DNA of 64,000 bases from Flavobacterium ardleyense (GCF_033547075.1 NZ_CP137891.1:2418001-2482000), one strand, 5' to 3'. Numbered from the stretch's first letter, positions 37,648 through 46,829 are shown. Numbers and translations are program-made. Notes: generated by a model from the letters alone, not told the origin.

Positions 37648-38349
37648 CTACAAATTATTGGGAATGCTGTTCCAAATAGGATCGGATGGGGGAGAAGCCA
37701 CGACCTGCAAGGGTTTCTTGGTCACGGGATGAATAAGATTGAGTTTGCGGGCGTGCAAATGTATGCCGCCATTGCTGTTACTTCGGTCAAAACCATATTT
37801 TAGATCGCCCTTGATTGGACTGCCAATTGCCGACAACTGCGCACGAATCTGATGGTGGCGACCGGTATGCAAATCTACTTCGAGAACGGTATAATTATCC
37901 AACTGCGCAATGGTTTTGTAACTCAAGCTAGCCAATTTGCTCTCGGGAACCTCTTTGAGATGCGCCTTGGAAGTATTGTTTTTCTCGGTTCGTTTTAGGT
38001 AATGCGTGAGGGTAGCTTCGAGAGTGGCAGGTTTATTTTTGACCACCGCCCAATATGTCTTTTGGGTCTCTCGATTCTTGAAAAGTTCGTTGAGACGAGT
38101 GAGCGCTTTGGAGGTTTTGGCAAATAAAACAATGCCAGAAGTAGGACGGTCCAAACGGTGCACAACGCCCAGAAATACTGCTCCGGGCTTGTCGTACTTA
38201 TCCTTTATATATTCTTTTACGACATCTGAAAGTGGCTTATCATTGGTCTTGTCGCCTTGCACAATATCGCCCACGCGCTTGTTGATTACAATAATATGAT
38301 TGTCCTCGTAAAGCACCTGAAGATTTTCTTTGGTAGAAAATATTTTCAT
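37648..38349 (-). CDS. RluA family RNA pseudouridine synthase
   Basis: The 233-residue enzyme converts uridine to pseudouridine in rRNA or tRNA. The catalytic Asp is in HRLDRPTSGIVLFA. Later motifs are YWAVV and LHTGRHHQIRAQL. No S4 domain is present, so it resembles RluA/TruC-type stand-alone members; the target nucleotide is unknown. panB lies 21 bases upstream in the same direction, so the pair is probably co-transcribed. Confidence 0.9.
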   Translation of the reverse strand: MKIFSTKENLQVLYEDNHIIVINKRVGDIVQGDKTNDKPLSDVVKEYIKDKYDKPGAVFLGVVHRLDRPTSGIVLFAKTSKALTRLNELFKNRETQKTYWAVVKNKPATLEATLTHYLKRTEKNNTSKAHLKEVPESKLASLSYKTIAQLDNYTVLEVDLHTGRHHQIRAQLSAIGSPIKGDLKYGFDRSNSNGGIHLHARKLNLIHPVTKKPLQVVASPPSDPIWNSIPNNL

Positions 38350-38370
38350 TCTAAGTCGTAAATTCTCTAA

Positions 38371-39189
38371 TTAATATTGTTCGCTAGCATTTGGGAAATC
38401 CGAGCTTTTGACATCTTTTACGTAGTTGCCAATTGCCGCAGTCATATCATCGTAAAGATTCAGATAACGACGCAGGAAACGTGGGTTGAACTCATTATTC
38501 ATTCCCAACATATCGTGGATTACCAACACTTGACCGTCAACGCCACCACCAGCACCAATTCCGATTACGGGAATAGAAATACTTTCGGCAACTTTTTGGG
38601 CAAGATGCGCGGGAATTTTTTCTAAAACAAGTGCGAAACATCCAATGCGCTCCAACATTTTGGCGTCTTCAATAAGCTTATCTGCTTCTTCGTCTTCCTT
38701 TGCGCGAACAGTGTAGGTTCCGAATTTGTAAATAGACTGTGGCGTCAATCCCAAATGTCCCATTACTGGAATTCCAGCGTTTAGAATCTTCTTAATCGAA
38801 TCTTTGATTTCACTTCCACCTTCCATTTTGACAGCGTGTCCGCCACTTTCCTTCATAATTCTAATCGACGAACGAAGTGCTTCTTTAGGATCTGACTGAT
38901 AGCTACCAAAAGGTAAATCGACCACTACCAAGGCTCTTTTTGTACCACGAACCACACTTGAAGCGTGGTAAATCATTTGGTCTAATGTAATAGGAAGCGT
39001 TGTTTCGTGTCCTGCCATTACATTTGAAGCCGAATCTCCTACAAGAATCACATCGATTCCTGCCGAATCTACAATTTGTGCCATTGTAAAGTCGTAAGCT
39101 GTAAGCATTGAGATTTTCTCTCCGTTTGCCTTCATTTCGATTAATGACTTTGTAGTAATTCTTTTGTAATCTTTTTTAGCTACCGACAT
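38371..39189 (-). CDS. panB: 3-methyl-2-oxobutanoate hydroxymethyltransferase
   Basis: PanB adds a hydroxymethyl group from methylene-tetrahydrofolate to ketoisovalerate, the first committed step to pantothenate and CoA. The 272-residue protein has [16 protein letters not shown], the DLPFGSYQ segment and [12 protein letters not shown], all conserved. It is followed by the pseudouridine synthase. The next pantothenate enzyme may be the PanE-like gene starting at 63438, which is not linked. Confidence 0.95.
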   Translation of the reverse strand: MSVAKKDYKRITTKSLIEMKANGEKISMLTAYDFTMAQIVDSAGIDVILVGDSASNVMAGHETTLPITLDQMIYHASSVVRGTKRALVVVDLPFGSYQSDPKEALRSSIRIMKESGGHAVKMEGGSEIKDSIKKILNAGIPVMGHLGLTPQSIYKFGTYTVRAKEDEEADKLIEDAKMLERIGCFALVLEKIPAHLAQKVAESISIPVIGIGAGGGVDGQVLVIHDMLGMNNEFNPRFLRRYLNLYDDMTAAIGNYVKDVKSSDFPNASEQY

Positions 39190-39278
39190 AATTTATATTT
39201 TTTGGTAATTTATTTTTTCTTTTTTAAAGAGGACGATACATTATACAGCAATACACTATACTACAATACAAAAGTCTC

Positions 39279-40706
39279 CTAGCAATCTGCCATATTAACC
39301 GCTACTGCCAATCCACCTTCTGATGTCTCTTTGTACTTGGTATTCATATCTTTTGCGGTCTGCCACATTGTATCAACTACTTTGTCCAAAGGAACTTTTA
39401 CGTTTTTAGGATCTGTAGAAAGTGCAAGTTCCGCAGCGTTAATTGCTTTAATTGCTCCCATTGTATTTCTTTCGATACAAGGAATCTGAACTAATCCGGC
39501 AATTGGATCACAAGTAAGACCTAAATGATGTTCCATTGAGATTTCGGCTGCAATCAGAACCTGATCTGCAGATCCACCCATCAACTCACATAATCCGGCT
39601 GCAGCCATTGCTGATGAAACTCCAATTTCTGCCTGACATCCGCCCATCGCTGCTGAAATGGTTGAACCTTTCTTGAAGATACTTCCAATTTCGCCCGCAA
39701 CTAATAAAAACTGATTGATTTCTTTTTGTCCTGCTTGATGATTTTCGATGCACAAATAATACATCAAAACTGCCGGAATTACTCCTGCGCTACCATTTGT
39801 AGGTGCAGTAACGATTCGACCCAAAGCTGCGTTAACTTCATTTACAGAAAGTGCAAAGCAGCTAACCCATTTTAAAATCTGTCTAAATTTAACTTCGGTT
39901 TTTCTAATTTCGCCCAACCATTCTTGGTGATTGCTATAATTAGAAAGTCCGATTAATTCTTGATGCATATCAAAGGCACGACGTCGAACATTTAGTCCGC
40001 CCGGCAATATTCCTTCGGTATGGCATCCTATATACATACATTCGAGCATCGTATCCCAAATACGTTGTAGTTCGTGGGCTATTTCTTCCTCAGAACGCAT
40101 TGATTTCTCATTCTCATAAACAATTTCCGAAATCATTTTGTTTTCGGCATGTGCATATACAAGAAGTTCAGCCGCTTTATTGATAGGGAAGGGGAATGCT
40201 TTTTTAATTTCTTTTTTACATTTGGCACCTTCTCGTGCTTCTTGCACAACAAATCCGCCTCCTATGGAATACCATGTTTCATGTGCTACGATTCCACCGT
40301 CATTGTATGCAGTAAATGTCATTCCATTGGAGTGGAAAGGCAGGAAGTTTTTATTGAAAATAATATCTCTTTGCATTTGAAACGGAACCGGAAATTGATT
40401 GTCTAGCAATAAAGTACCGCTACTTTCAATGTCCTTAATAATAGTATCGATATTTTCGACTGGCATATATTCGGGATCTTGATTGTTAAGACCCAACATC
40501 ACCGCAATATCTGAAGCGTGACCTTTTCCAGTAAGCGAGAGAGATCCGTACAAATCTATCTGAACTCTATTGACTTCGTATAGCTTATTTTCTTCTTTTA
40601 CAGTTTCTACAAATCTTTGTGCAGCACGCCAAGGCCCTAGAGTGTGCGAACTTGATGGGCCCACACCAATTTTAAGCATATCAAAAACCGAGATCGACTC
40701 TTCCAT
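39279..40706 (-). CDS. sdaA: L-serine ammonia-lyase (iron-sulfur type)
   Basis: The 475-residue single-chain enzyme deaminates serine to pyruvate. The start of the beta domain is SVFDMLKIGVGPSSSHT. Cysteines expected to hold the 4Fe-4S cluster are in GGCQAEIG, LTCDPIAG and QIPCIERN. Length is usual for the fused alpha-beta form. It is divergent from dnaK and has a TATATTTG box 20 bases upstream. Confidence 0.95.
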   Translation of the reverse strand: MEESISVFDMLKIGVGPSSSHTLGPWRAAQRFVETVKEENKLYEVNRVQIDLYGSLSLTGKGHASDIAVMLGLNNQDPEYMPVENIDTIIKDIESSGTLLLDNQFPVPFQMQRDIIFNKNFLPFHSNGMTFTAYNDGGIVAHETWYSIGGGFVVQEAREGAKCKKEIKKAFPFPINKAAELLVYAHAENKMISEIVYENEKSMRSEEEIAHELQRIWDTMLECMYIGCHTEGILPGGLNVRRRAFDMHQELIGLSNYSNHQEWLGEIRKTEVKFRQILKWVSCFALSVNEVNAALGRIVTAPTNGSAGVIPAVLMYYLCIENHQAGQKEINQFLLVAGEIGSIFKKGSTISAAMGGCQAEIGVSSAMAAAGLCELMGGSADQVLIAAEISMEHHLGLTCDPIAGLVQIPCIERNTMGAIKAINAAELALSTDPKNVKVPLDKVVDTMWQTAKDMNTKYKETSEGGLAVAVNMADC

Positions 40707-40725
40707 ATAAAAATTTTATCAATTA

Positions 40726-40733
40726 CAAATATA
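40726..40733 (-). promoter_or_regulatory. sdaA: -7 box of the sdaA promoter
   Basis: TATATTTG on the minus strand matches TAnnTTTG and lies about 20 bases before the start codon. No -33 TTG is at standard distance. Confidence 0.5.
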
Positions 40734-40810
40734 GTACGATTGTATTAGAAAACATCATAAAAGCCAAGCAAAGGCAGCAATGCGGCTTTCGCCAAAATAG
40801 GAAGTGGATT

Positions 40811-40894
40811 TGTCACATAAAAGTGTCATAGTGTCAGATAATTTTAACATAATGTCACAAAAGAGAACTATTGGCGTATTGGCACAATGATTGT
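40811..40894 (+). promoter_or_regulatory. dnaK: Sigma-54-like promoter with four upstream TGTCA boxes, ahead of dnaK
   Basis: TTGGCAC (40879-40885), five bases, then TTGT (40891-40894) fits the sigma-54 pattern with GG at 40881-40882 and exactly 10 bases to the -12 dinucleotide; the canonical GC is GT here. Upstream, TGTCA occurs at 40811, 40824, 40832 and 40853, as an activator site might. No TAnnTTTG box is seen before the start codon at 40944. Confidence 0.45.
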
Positions 40895-40943
40895 CTTATA
40901 CGAGAAAAGTTCAAACAAAAACCTTTAACTTAAAATAATAAAA

Positions 40944-42836
40944 ATGGGTAAAATAATTGGAATTGACTTAGGTACTACAAACTCATGTGTTTCTGTAATG
41001 GAAGGTAGCGAGCCAGTAGTTATTCCTAATTCAGAAGGAAAAAGAACAACACCTTCAGTAATCGCTTTTGTAGAGGGTGGAGAGATTAAAGTAGGAGATC
41101 CTGCAAAGAGACAAGCGGTAACAAATCCAACAAAAACTGTTGCTTCTATCAAACGTTTTATGGGAACTAAATTCTCAGATGACAAAAATGAAATTGGCCG
41201 CGTACCTTACAAAGTTGTAAAAGGAGACAATGATACACCACGTGTTGATATCGATGGTCGTCTATATACTGCTCAAGAGCTTTCTGCTATGACGCTTCAA
41301 AAAATGAAGAAAACAGCTGAAGACTACCTTGGTCAAACTGTAACAGAAGCGGTTATTACTGTACCTGCTTACTTTAATGATGCACAACGTCAGGCTACAA
41401 AAGAAGCTGGAGAAATTGCTGGATTGAAGGTAATGAGAATTATCAACGAACCAACTGCAGCAGCTCTTGCTTACGGTCTTGACAAAAAAGGAACTGATCA
41501 AAAAATCGCAGTTTACGATTTAGGTGGTGGTACATTTGATATCTCTATCCTTGAATTAGGAGACGGAGTATTTGAAGTATTGTCTACTAATGGTGATACT
41601 CACTTAGGCGGAGATGACTTTGACCACGAAATCATTGACTGGTTGGCAGACGAATTTAAAAATGACGAAGGAATTGACTTGCGTCTTGACCCAATGTCAC
41701 TACAAAGACTTAAAGAAGCTGCAGAAAAAGCGAAAATCGAATTGTCTTCAGGTACATCAACTGAAATCAACTTGCCTTACGTAACTGCTACTGCTTCAGG
41801 ACCAAAACACTTAGTGAAAACTTTGACTAGAGCTAAATTTGAGCAATTAACTGATTCATTAGTGAAACGTTCTATGGCTCCAGTAGCAAAATCTCTAAAA
41901 GATGCAGGTTTATCTGTTTCTGATATTGACGAAGTTATCCTTGTAGGTGGTTCTACTAGAATCCCTAAAATCCAAGAAGAGGTTGAAAAATTCTTCGGAA
42001 AAAAACCATCAAAAGGAGTTAACCCTGACGAAGTAGTTGCAATTGGAGCTGCTATTCAAGGTGGTGTACTTTCAGGAGATGTAAAAGATGTATTGTTACT
42101 TGATGTAACTCCACTTTCTCTAGGTATTGAAACTATGGGTGGTGTACTTACAAAATTGATCGAGTCTAACACTACTATCCCAACTAAAAAATCACAAGTT
42201 TTCTCAACAGCTTCTGACAGTCAGCCAAGTGTTGAAATCCACGTGATTCAAGGTGAAAGAGCAATGGCTGCGGATAACAAGACTATTGGACGTTTCCACT
42301 TAGACGGTATTCCACCAGCGCCAAGAGGTGTTCCACAAATTGAAGTTACTTTTGACATTGATGCTAACGGTATCATCAAAGTATCTGCAACTGACAAAGG
42401 AACTGGTAAATCTCACGACATTCGTATCGAAGCTTCTTCTGGTCTTACAGCTGAAGAAATCGAAAGAATGAAGAAAGATGCTGAAGCAAATGCTGATGCT
42501 GATAAAATTACTAAAGAGAAGGTTGAAAAACTGAACGAAGCTGACGGAATGATCTTCCAAACAGAAAGCCAGTTGAAAGAACTTGGAGACAAAATCTCTG
42601 ACGAACACAAAACTGCTATCGAGTATGCTTTGACTGAACTTAGAATGGCACACCAAAATCAGGATGTAAAAGCTATCCAAACGGCGCTTGATAATATCAA
42701 TGCTGCATGGAAAGTTGCAACTGAGGCAATGTATGCTCAAGGTGAAGCTCAGCAAGGTGGAGCTGATCAAGGACAACAAAGTGCTGAAACAAGTACTGAT
42801 GATGTTCAAGACGTTGACTACGAAGAAGTAAAATAA
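40944..42836 (+). CDS. dnaK: Molecular chaperone DnaK (Hsp70)
   Basis: The 630-residue Hsp70 has the ATPase start [10 protein letters not shown], the phosphate loop [23 protein letters not shown], the substrate-binding domain and a Gln/Gly-rich tail ending DVDYEEVK. It folds nascent and stressed proteins with DnaJ and GrpE, neither of which is in the window. Codon use is more biased toward fewer codons than in its neighbours, as expected for high expression. The leader shows an unusual sigma-54-like promoter. A strong terminator follows. Confidence 0.97.
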   Translation: MGKIIGIDLGTTNSCVSVMEGSEPVVIPNSEGKRTTPSVIAFVEGGEIKVGDPAKRQAVTNPTKTVASIKRFMGTKFSDDKNEIGRVPYKVVKGDNDTPRVDIDGRLYTAQELSAMTLQKMKKTAEDYLGQTVTEAVITVPAYFNDAQRQATKEAGEIAGLKVMRIINEPTAAALAYGLDKKGTDQKIAVYDLGGGTFDISILELGDGVFEVLSTNGDTHLGGDDFDHEIIDWLADEFKNDEGIDLRLDPMSLQRLKEAAEKAKIELSSGTSTEINLPYVTATASGPKHLVKTLTRAKFEQLTDSLVKRSMAPVAKSLKDAGLSVSDIDEVILVGGSTRIPKIQEEVEKFFGKKPSKGVNPDEVVAIGAAIQGGVLSGDVKDVLLLDVTPLSLGIETMGGVLTKLIESNTTIPTKKSQVFSTASDSQPSVEIHVIQGERAMAADNKTIGRFHLDGIPPAPRGVPQIEVTFDIDANGIIKVSATDKGTGKSHDIRIEASSGLTAEEIERMKKDAEANADADKITKEKVEKLNEADGMIFQTESQLKELGDKISDEHKTAIEYALTELRMAHQNQDVKAIQTALDNINAAWKVATEAMYAQGEAQQGGADQGQQSAETSTDDVQDVDYEEVK

Positions 42837-42855
42837 TCACTTCTTAGAATTATAG

Positions 42856-42887
42856 AAAAACCCCGACTAGCAATAGTCGGGGTTTTT
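42856..42887 (+). terminator. dnaK terminator
   Basis: A perfect 14-base stem (AAAAACCCCGACTA and complement) with loop GCAA, then T6. Confidence 0.95.
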
Positions 42888-43051
42888 TGTTATAAAATAA
42901 TTAGAAATCTATAAATGAAAGCGAACTGAAGCTTCATTGTTTGAATTGGCAATGTATAAATACGAATTACTTAAATATATCTCATAGTAAATTACAAGTG
43001 TAGCACTCGCATTGAAATACTTTTTAAATGGTAATTATATTCTTAATTGAA

Positions 43052-43088
43052 CTGTCAGCCGTAAACTGTTAACCGATAACCGTTAACT
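43052..43088. repeat. Degenerate heptamer array 1
   Basis: Five tandem 7-base units (GTCAGCC, GTAAACT, GTTAACC, GATAACC, GTTAACT) end 3 bases before the glutaminyl cyclase stop. The pattern is related to two further arrays near 45.5-45.8 kb. Confidence 0.65.
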
Positions 43089-43091
43089 AAA

Positions 43092-44168
43092 TCACTCAGA
43101 CAGCCTAATCTCAAACAACTTATCCCAATTCTTTCCAGTCACAAAAAGTGTCTTAGTTTTTGGATTATACGCAATTCCGTTCAACACATCAAGATCGGGA
43201 TGCTTTGTTACTTTCGACTTTAAGTCGACCAAATTAATAACCGCTTCTACAGACCCAGTTTTTGGATCAATCACCGCAATTGCATCACGACCGTAGATAT
43301 TTCCAAAGATTTTTCCGTCAATCCACTCCAATTCATTCACGGCTTTAATTTTACTTCCAGCGGTATAAACATTAATATAATCCACTTCTTTCATCGTTTC
43401 TGGATCCAATTTCCAAATTTTCTCAGAGCCGTCAGACATATATAAATTCGTGCCATCATTTGTCAAACCCCAACCCTCCATTTTTTTGAAGTACGGAAAA
43501 GTCTTGATTTTTTTCAAATTATCAGCATCATACACATAGCCTTCGTTATTTTGATAGGTCAATTGGTACACTTTATTGTTTAAAATTGTAATTCCCTCAC
43601 CAAAAATCTGCATCGGAAGATCTACATTTTGATATACTTTCCCAGTTTTGTAATCCACTTTTCGAAGTTTCGAAATTCCGCGAATTCCAGTTCCCATTCC
43701 AGCACCATTTCCAGTGCCTTCAAACAAAGTATCTCGGTAAAATTCCAGTCCCTGAGTATACGATGTCAAATCGTGCGGATAGGTATTTACAATCGTATAA
43801 TTAATCAATTTCGGCTGAACACTCGAAATAACTTCAATACGACTTTCGGCATCTGCCGTATTTTTATCTGAATATACGGTAGCTTTCACCGATTGATAGC
43901 CCAATTTTGCATTGTCCAAAACGTAGGTTAGGGGAGAAGCGGAATTTTGTGTGCCCACATTTTTGTCGTTTACATAATAAACGATACTGTCCACTTTTCT
44001 GTTTTCAGGATTCAAAATCGCCAAGTTTAAGGTGTCGCTAATTCTATATTGCGTCTTAAATTGTGCACTATCAAAGCTAAAAGAGCTACTTTCTGATTTT
44101 TCTTTGTCGCCACAGCTCTGCGCAATTGCCGCTAAGAAAATGATTGCTAATAACTTATGTTTTTTCAT
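43092..44168 (-). CDS. Glutaminyl-peptide cyclotransferase (bacterial type lipoprotein)
   Basis: The enzyme cyclises N-terminal Gln of exported proteins to pyroglutamate. The 358-residue product has a lipoprotein signal ending AQSCGDKE. The C-terminal 240 residues form the metal-free five-bladed beta-propeller found in plant and bacterial enzymes, with PHDLTSYTQGLEF, FGEGIT, EGWGLT and NELEWIDG. An N-terminal Ig-like part (residues 30-115) is typical in Bacteroidota. Many T9SS products have N-terminal Gln after signal cleavage, so the gene suits this secretion route. Its promoter interleaves with that of SRP RNA. Confidence 0.9.
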   Translation of the reverse strand: MKKHKLLAIIFLAAIAQSCGDKEKSESSSFSFDSAQFKTQYRISDTLNLAILNPENRKVDSIVYYVNDKNVGTQNSASPLTYVLDNAKLGYQSVKATVYSDKNTADAESRIEVISSVQPKLINYTIVNTYPHDLTSYTQGLEFYRDTLFEGTGNGAGMGTGIRGISKLRKVDYKTGKVYQNVDLPMQIFGEGITILNNKVYQLTYQNNEGYVYDADNLKKIKTFPYFKKMEGWGLTNDGTNLYMSDGSEKIWKLDPETMKEVDYINVYTAGSKIKAVNELEWIDGKIFGNIYGRDAIAVIDPKTGSVEAVINLVDLKSKVTKHPDLDVLNGIAYNPKTKTLFVTGKNWDKLFEIRLSE

Positions 44169-44221
44169 TGTTCAAAAAATTTATAAAGCAATATACAAAT
44201 AGTATTTATATGCTTTTCCAC

Positions 44222-44251
44222 TTGCACAAATATAAAAAGAATGTATCTTTG
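44222..44251 (+). promoter_or_regulatory. ffs: Promoter of SRP RNA
   Basis: TTG (44222-44224), 19 bases, TATCTTTG (44244-44251). The RNA 5' end predicted from the pairing of its termini (44256) is five bases after the box. Confidence 0.8.
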
Positions 44252-44254
44252 CAA
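44227..44254 (-). promoter_or_regulatory. Promoter of the glutaminyl cyclase gene
   Basis: On the minus strand TTG (44254-44252), 17 bases, TATATTTG (44234-44227). This is full consensus and shares its DNA with the oppositely directed SRP RNA promoter. Confidence 0.7.
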
Positions 44255-44255
44255 C

Positions 44256-44350
44256 GGCAAGTCCTACACGACCAGCTCCTGCAGAATCCTCCAGGATGGG
44301 AACATAGCAAAGGTATGTGGTTGTAGCGGTGCGATGTAGGTCGCTTGCCA
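44256..44350 (+). ncRNA. ffs: Bacterial small signal recognition particle RNA (4.5S RNA)
   Basis: SRP RNA binds Ffh and targets nascent membrane proteins. The ends pair (GGCAAG at 44256-44261 with CTTGCC at 44344-44349, then CCTACA with TGTAGG, then ACGACCA with TGGTTGT). The apex holds the conserved domain IV with the GGGAACATAGCAAAGG core, the Bacteroidota form of the GGAA-capped Ffh site. It starts just after a consensus promoter and is followed by a terminator. Open frames across it on both strands are not genes. Confidence 0.9.
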
Positions 44351-44362
44351 TTTTTTTCTTTA

Positions 44363-44389
44363 AGTCTTCCAACTCGGAAGATTTTTTTT
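44363..44389 (+). terminator. SRP RNA terminator
   Basis: TCTTCC (44365-44370) and GGAAGA (44376-44381) form a 6-base stem with loop AACTC, followed by eight T. Confidence 0.85.
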
Positions 44390-44494
44390 GAAATAAACTT
44401 TCGAATATTCTTTTGGGCGAGCCCTGCGCCATCAGGTTTAGAATTATCAACACATTTAATCTCATCGATTTTCAAAAGATATTTTCGTTTGGCT

Positions 44495-44600
44495 TGGTCA
44501 GGCTGTGCACTCCCAATCTTTGTTGTAGCTTTTGCTCCGCAAAGCCACAACAAAGGATTTACGCTTCCATCCTTCTCGCAAAGTCATCCTTGCTAGCAAC
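44495..44600 (-). repeat. REP-like hairpin element, copy 3
   Basis: A 15-base stem with one mismatch (44518-44532 with 44541-44555) is bordered by CCCAATCTTT and AAAGGATTTACGCTTCCATCC, matching the borders of copy 1. Bases 44390-44494 show no gene. Confidence 0.7.
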
Positions 44601-44699
44601 CATTCGCCATTAAAGAACTTTAGTTGTTCTTATATCTTTTTCTTTTAAGTATTACACTCAAATTTCCAATCAATAAGTATGGTTTTTGACATTTTCTGT

Positions 44700-44707
44700 T
44701 AACTTTG
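44700..44707 (+). promoter_or_regulatory. -7 box of the short-chain dehydrogenase promoter
   Basis: TAACTTTG matches TAnnTTTG, 39 bases before the ATG at 44746. The nearest TTG is only 11 bases away, so the -33 element is unclear. Confidence 0.45.
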
Positions 44708-44745
44708 TTTTGAGCATTTTTCGATGCTCTTTTATTTCCAAATTA

Positions 44746-45549
44746 ATGAAGAAAGTTGTTTTAATTACTGGAGCGTCCTCGGGCATTGGTCGCGCAATTG
44801 GCGAATACTTGCACAGTCAAGGACATACTGTTTATGGTACAAGTAGAAACCCGGCAAGCTATGAAGATCCGCCTTTTCCACTCGTTAGCCTTGACGTTCG
44901 GGACCAAAGCAGTATTCAAGAATGTATTTCGAGAATTCTAACTTTTAACAATAGAATTGACGTTCTTATCAACAATGCTGGCGTTGGAATCACCGGCCCA
45001 GTCGAAGAAATTGCTTCAGATCAAATCGAAAATAATTTCCGTACCAATCTTTTTGGCCCAATCGAAGTTATAAAAGCTGTCCTGCCCACAATGCGAAATC
45101 AGAAATCAGGTTTAATCATCAATATTACTTCCATCGCCGGATATATGGGACTTCCTTACCGAAGCGTTTACTCAGCATCTAAAGGCGCTTTGGAATTAAT
45201 AACTGAATCATTGCGAATGGAACTAAAACCCTTCGGAATAACCGCTTGTAATGTAGCTCCAGGAGACTTTGCTACCAATATCGCGGCAGGAAGATACCAT
45301 TCGCCCGTTATTTCTGGATCGCCCTACGAGAAACTTTACAAAGAAAATCTCGACACAATGGACAGCCACGTAAGCAGCGGAGGTGATCCAATGGATATGG
45401 CAAAAATGATTGGAAAAATCATCAATACCAAAAATCCTAAAATCCACTATAAAGTTGGTTCCACAATGCAGAAATTTTCAATTGTACTCAAGAGAATTTT
45501 GCCCGATAAGATGTACGAGAAAATGTTGATGAAGCATTATAAGCTTTAA
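44746..45549 (+). CDS. Short-chain dehydrogenase/reductase
   Basis: The ATG at 44746 gives MKKVVLITGASSGIGRAIGE, with the cofactor loop TGASSGIG directly after the start as in the family, so a longer frame is rejected. LINNAGVG, the catalytic Ser in ITSIAGYMG and the YSASK motif follow. The 267-residue protein is a classical SDR of unknown substrate, resembling proteins annotated as oxidoreductases on retinoid- or steroid-like substrates. It is a single gene. The stop codon runs into a heptamer array. Confidence 0.9.
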   Translation: MKKVVLITGASSGIGRAIGEYLHSQGHTVYGTSRNPASYEDPPFPLVSLDVRDQSSIQECISRILTFNNRIDVLINNAGVGITGPVEEIASDQIENNFRTNLFGPIEVIKAVLPTMRNQKSGLIINITSIAGYMGLPYRSVYSASKGALELITESLRMELKPFGITACNVAPGDFATNIAAGRYHSPVISGSPYEKLYKENLDTMDSHVSSGGDPMDMAKMIGKIINTKNPKIHYKVGSTMQKFSIVLKRILPDKMYEKMLMKHYKL

Positions 45550-45576
45550 GCTGTCAGCTATCAGCTATCAGCTTTT
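45549..45576. repeat. Degenerate heptamer array 2
   Basis: Four 7-base units (AGCTGTC, AGCTATC, AGCTATC, AGCTTTT) begin at the last base of the SDR stop codon. Confidence 0.6.
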
Positions 45577-45735
45577 AATCTCGATAACATTGAAAATTTT
45601 ATCAGAGTTGAAAACTTGACAAGTTTAAACTTTCGAGCTCGTGATATTTATAATTGAATAAAAATTTCAAATTAATAATTTTAATATCTTATTATTCCAC
45701 AATACATATAATTCAGTAACTTGCTTTAAGTCTCC

Positions 45736-45819
45736 AGCTAAAGGCTAACGGCTAAAAGCTAACGGCTAAAGGCTAAAAGCTAAAGGCTAAAAGCTAAAAG
45801 CTAAAGGCTAACAGCTAAT
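45736..45819. repeat. Degenerate heptamer array 3
   Basis: Twelve uninterrupted 7-base units fit RGCTAAM (for example AGCTAAA, GGCTAAC, GGCTAAA), the last ending AAT. The array stops 22 bases before the ATG of the transaldolase-like gene and so may be in its leader. Confidence 0.9.
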
Positions 45820-45841
45820 TAACCACAAACAAAATTAACTT

Positions 45842-46498
45842 ATGAAATTTTTTATAGACACAGCCAATCTCGCACAAATTAAGGAAGCACAAGAATTAGG
45901 GATTCTTGACGGCGTCACTACCAATCCTTCACTAATGGCAAAAGAGGGAATTACCGGTAAAAATAATATCTTGAAGCACTACGTTGATATCTGCAATCTT
46001 GTAGAGGGGGATGTAAGTGCCGAAGTTAATGCATTGGACCTCGAAGGAATGATTAGAGAAGGTGAGGAGCTTGCCGATTTAAGCGATCAAATTGTAATCA
46101 AACTTCCAATGACCATTGATGGTATTAAAGCTTGCAAATATTTTTCAGATCGAGAGTTAAAGACGAATATGACTTTGGTTTTTTCGGCGGGACAAGCACT
46201 TTTGGCCGCAAAAGCAGGAGCGACCTACGTATCGCCATTTATTGGTAGATTAGACGATATCAGTTCAGATGGACTGGTATTGATTGAAGAAATTCGCGAC
46301 ATTTATGACAATTATGGTTATGAGACAGAAATTCTTGCTGCGTCTATACGCCATACAATGCACATTGTAAACTGTGCGAAAATAGGAGCTGATGTTATGA
46401 CTGGACCACTTTCGGCAATATTGGGACTCGTAAAACATCCTTTGACTGATTTAGGAATCGCTCAATTTGTAGCAGATTATGAGAAAGGAAATATATAG
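45842..46498 (+). CDS. Transaldolase-like protein (TalC/FSA family)
   Basis: The 218-residue class I aldolase forms a Schiff base through Lys87 in IVIKLPMT. The family includes fructose-6-phosphate aldolase and small transaldolases. Two residues separate them: aldolases have Gln and Tyr, transaldolases Glu and Phe. Here Glu61 (SAEVNAL) and Phe133 (VSPFIGR) point to transaldolase, that is, exchange of a three-carbon unit between sugar phosphates in the pentose phosphate pathway. Databases commonly call such proteins fsa. It is closed by a strong terminator. Confidence 0.85.
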   Translation: MKFFIDTANLAQIKEAQELGILDGVTTNPSLMAKEGITGKNNILKHYVDICNLVEGDVSAEVNALDLEGMIREGEELADLSDQIVIKLPMTIDGIKACKYFSDRELKTNMTLVFSAGQALLAAKAGATYVSPFIGRLDDISSDGLVLIEEIRDIYDNYGYETEILAASIRHTMHIVNCAKIGADVMTGPLSAILGLVKHPLTDLGIAQFVADYEKGNI

Positions 46499-46520
46499 AG
46501 AATTATACTATTACTAGTAG

Positions 46521-46547
46521 AAAAAACCAGTCGACGACTGGTTTTTT
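46521..46547 (+). terminator. Terminator of the transaldolase-like gene
   Basis: A 12-base perfect stem (AAAAAACCAGTC and complement) with loop GAC and a T run. Confidence 0.93.
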
Positions 46548-46646
46548 TGTGGTTTGTATTGAGGCTATACTCCAATCTCCTGCAAGGTTTTTCAAACCAT
46601 GTAGGTATTGTAATGTTTGAGCGGTTTTGTACTTTTAAGCAAACAA

Positions 46647-46820
46647 TCACTCAAGTAATTTCTGAAATACTTCTCAATTTTCAACTACAATCTTGTCAAA
46701 GTTCCTAAGAAAATCAGCATCTTCCTTTTTTGTTTTAAATTATCTTAGAATTTTTAAAATTTCTTCGTGATAAGAAGCTGGCAGTTAAATCATCAATTCT
46801 GAAATCTCTTCTTTTTTTAT
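46647..46820 (-). pseudogene. Decayed small helical protein gene
   Basis: One minus-strand frame reads KEEISELMI, stop, LPASYHEEILKILR, stop, FKTKKEDADFLRNFDKIVV, stop, EVFQKLLE, stop. The residue choice between the stops is that of a helical protein, and the frame never shifts, so it looks like a small gene killed by point changes. It has no identified family. Confidence 0.35.
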
Positions 46821-46829
46821 CTGCTACAA

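Noticed and set aside
40811..40857. TGTCA copies as a CIRCE element
   Set aside because: CIRCE is a 9-base inverted repeat with a 9-base spacer; these are short direct copies.
44181..44613. Several overlapping open frames of 60-115 codons on both strands
   Set aside because: They overlay the SRP RNA gene, its terminator and a REP-like element; composition is not protein-like and they contradict each other.
45736..45819. Heptamer array as a CRISPR array
   Set aside because: The units are contiguous 7-mers without spacers, and no cas genes are near.
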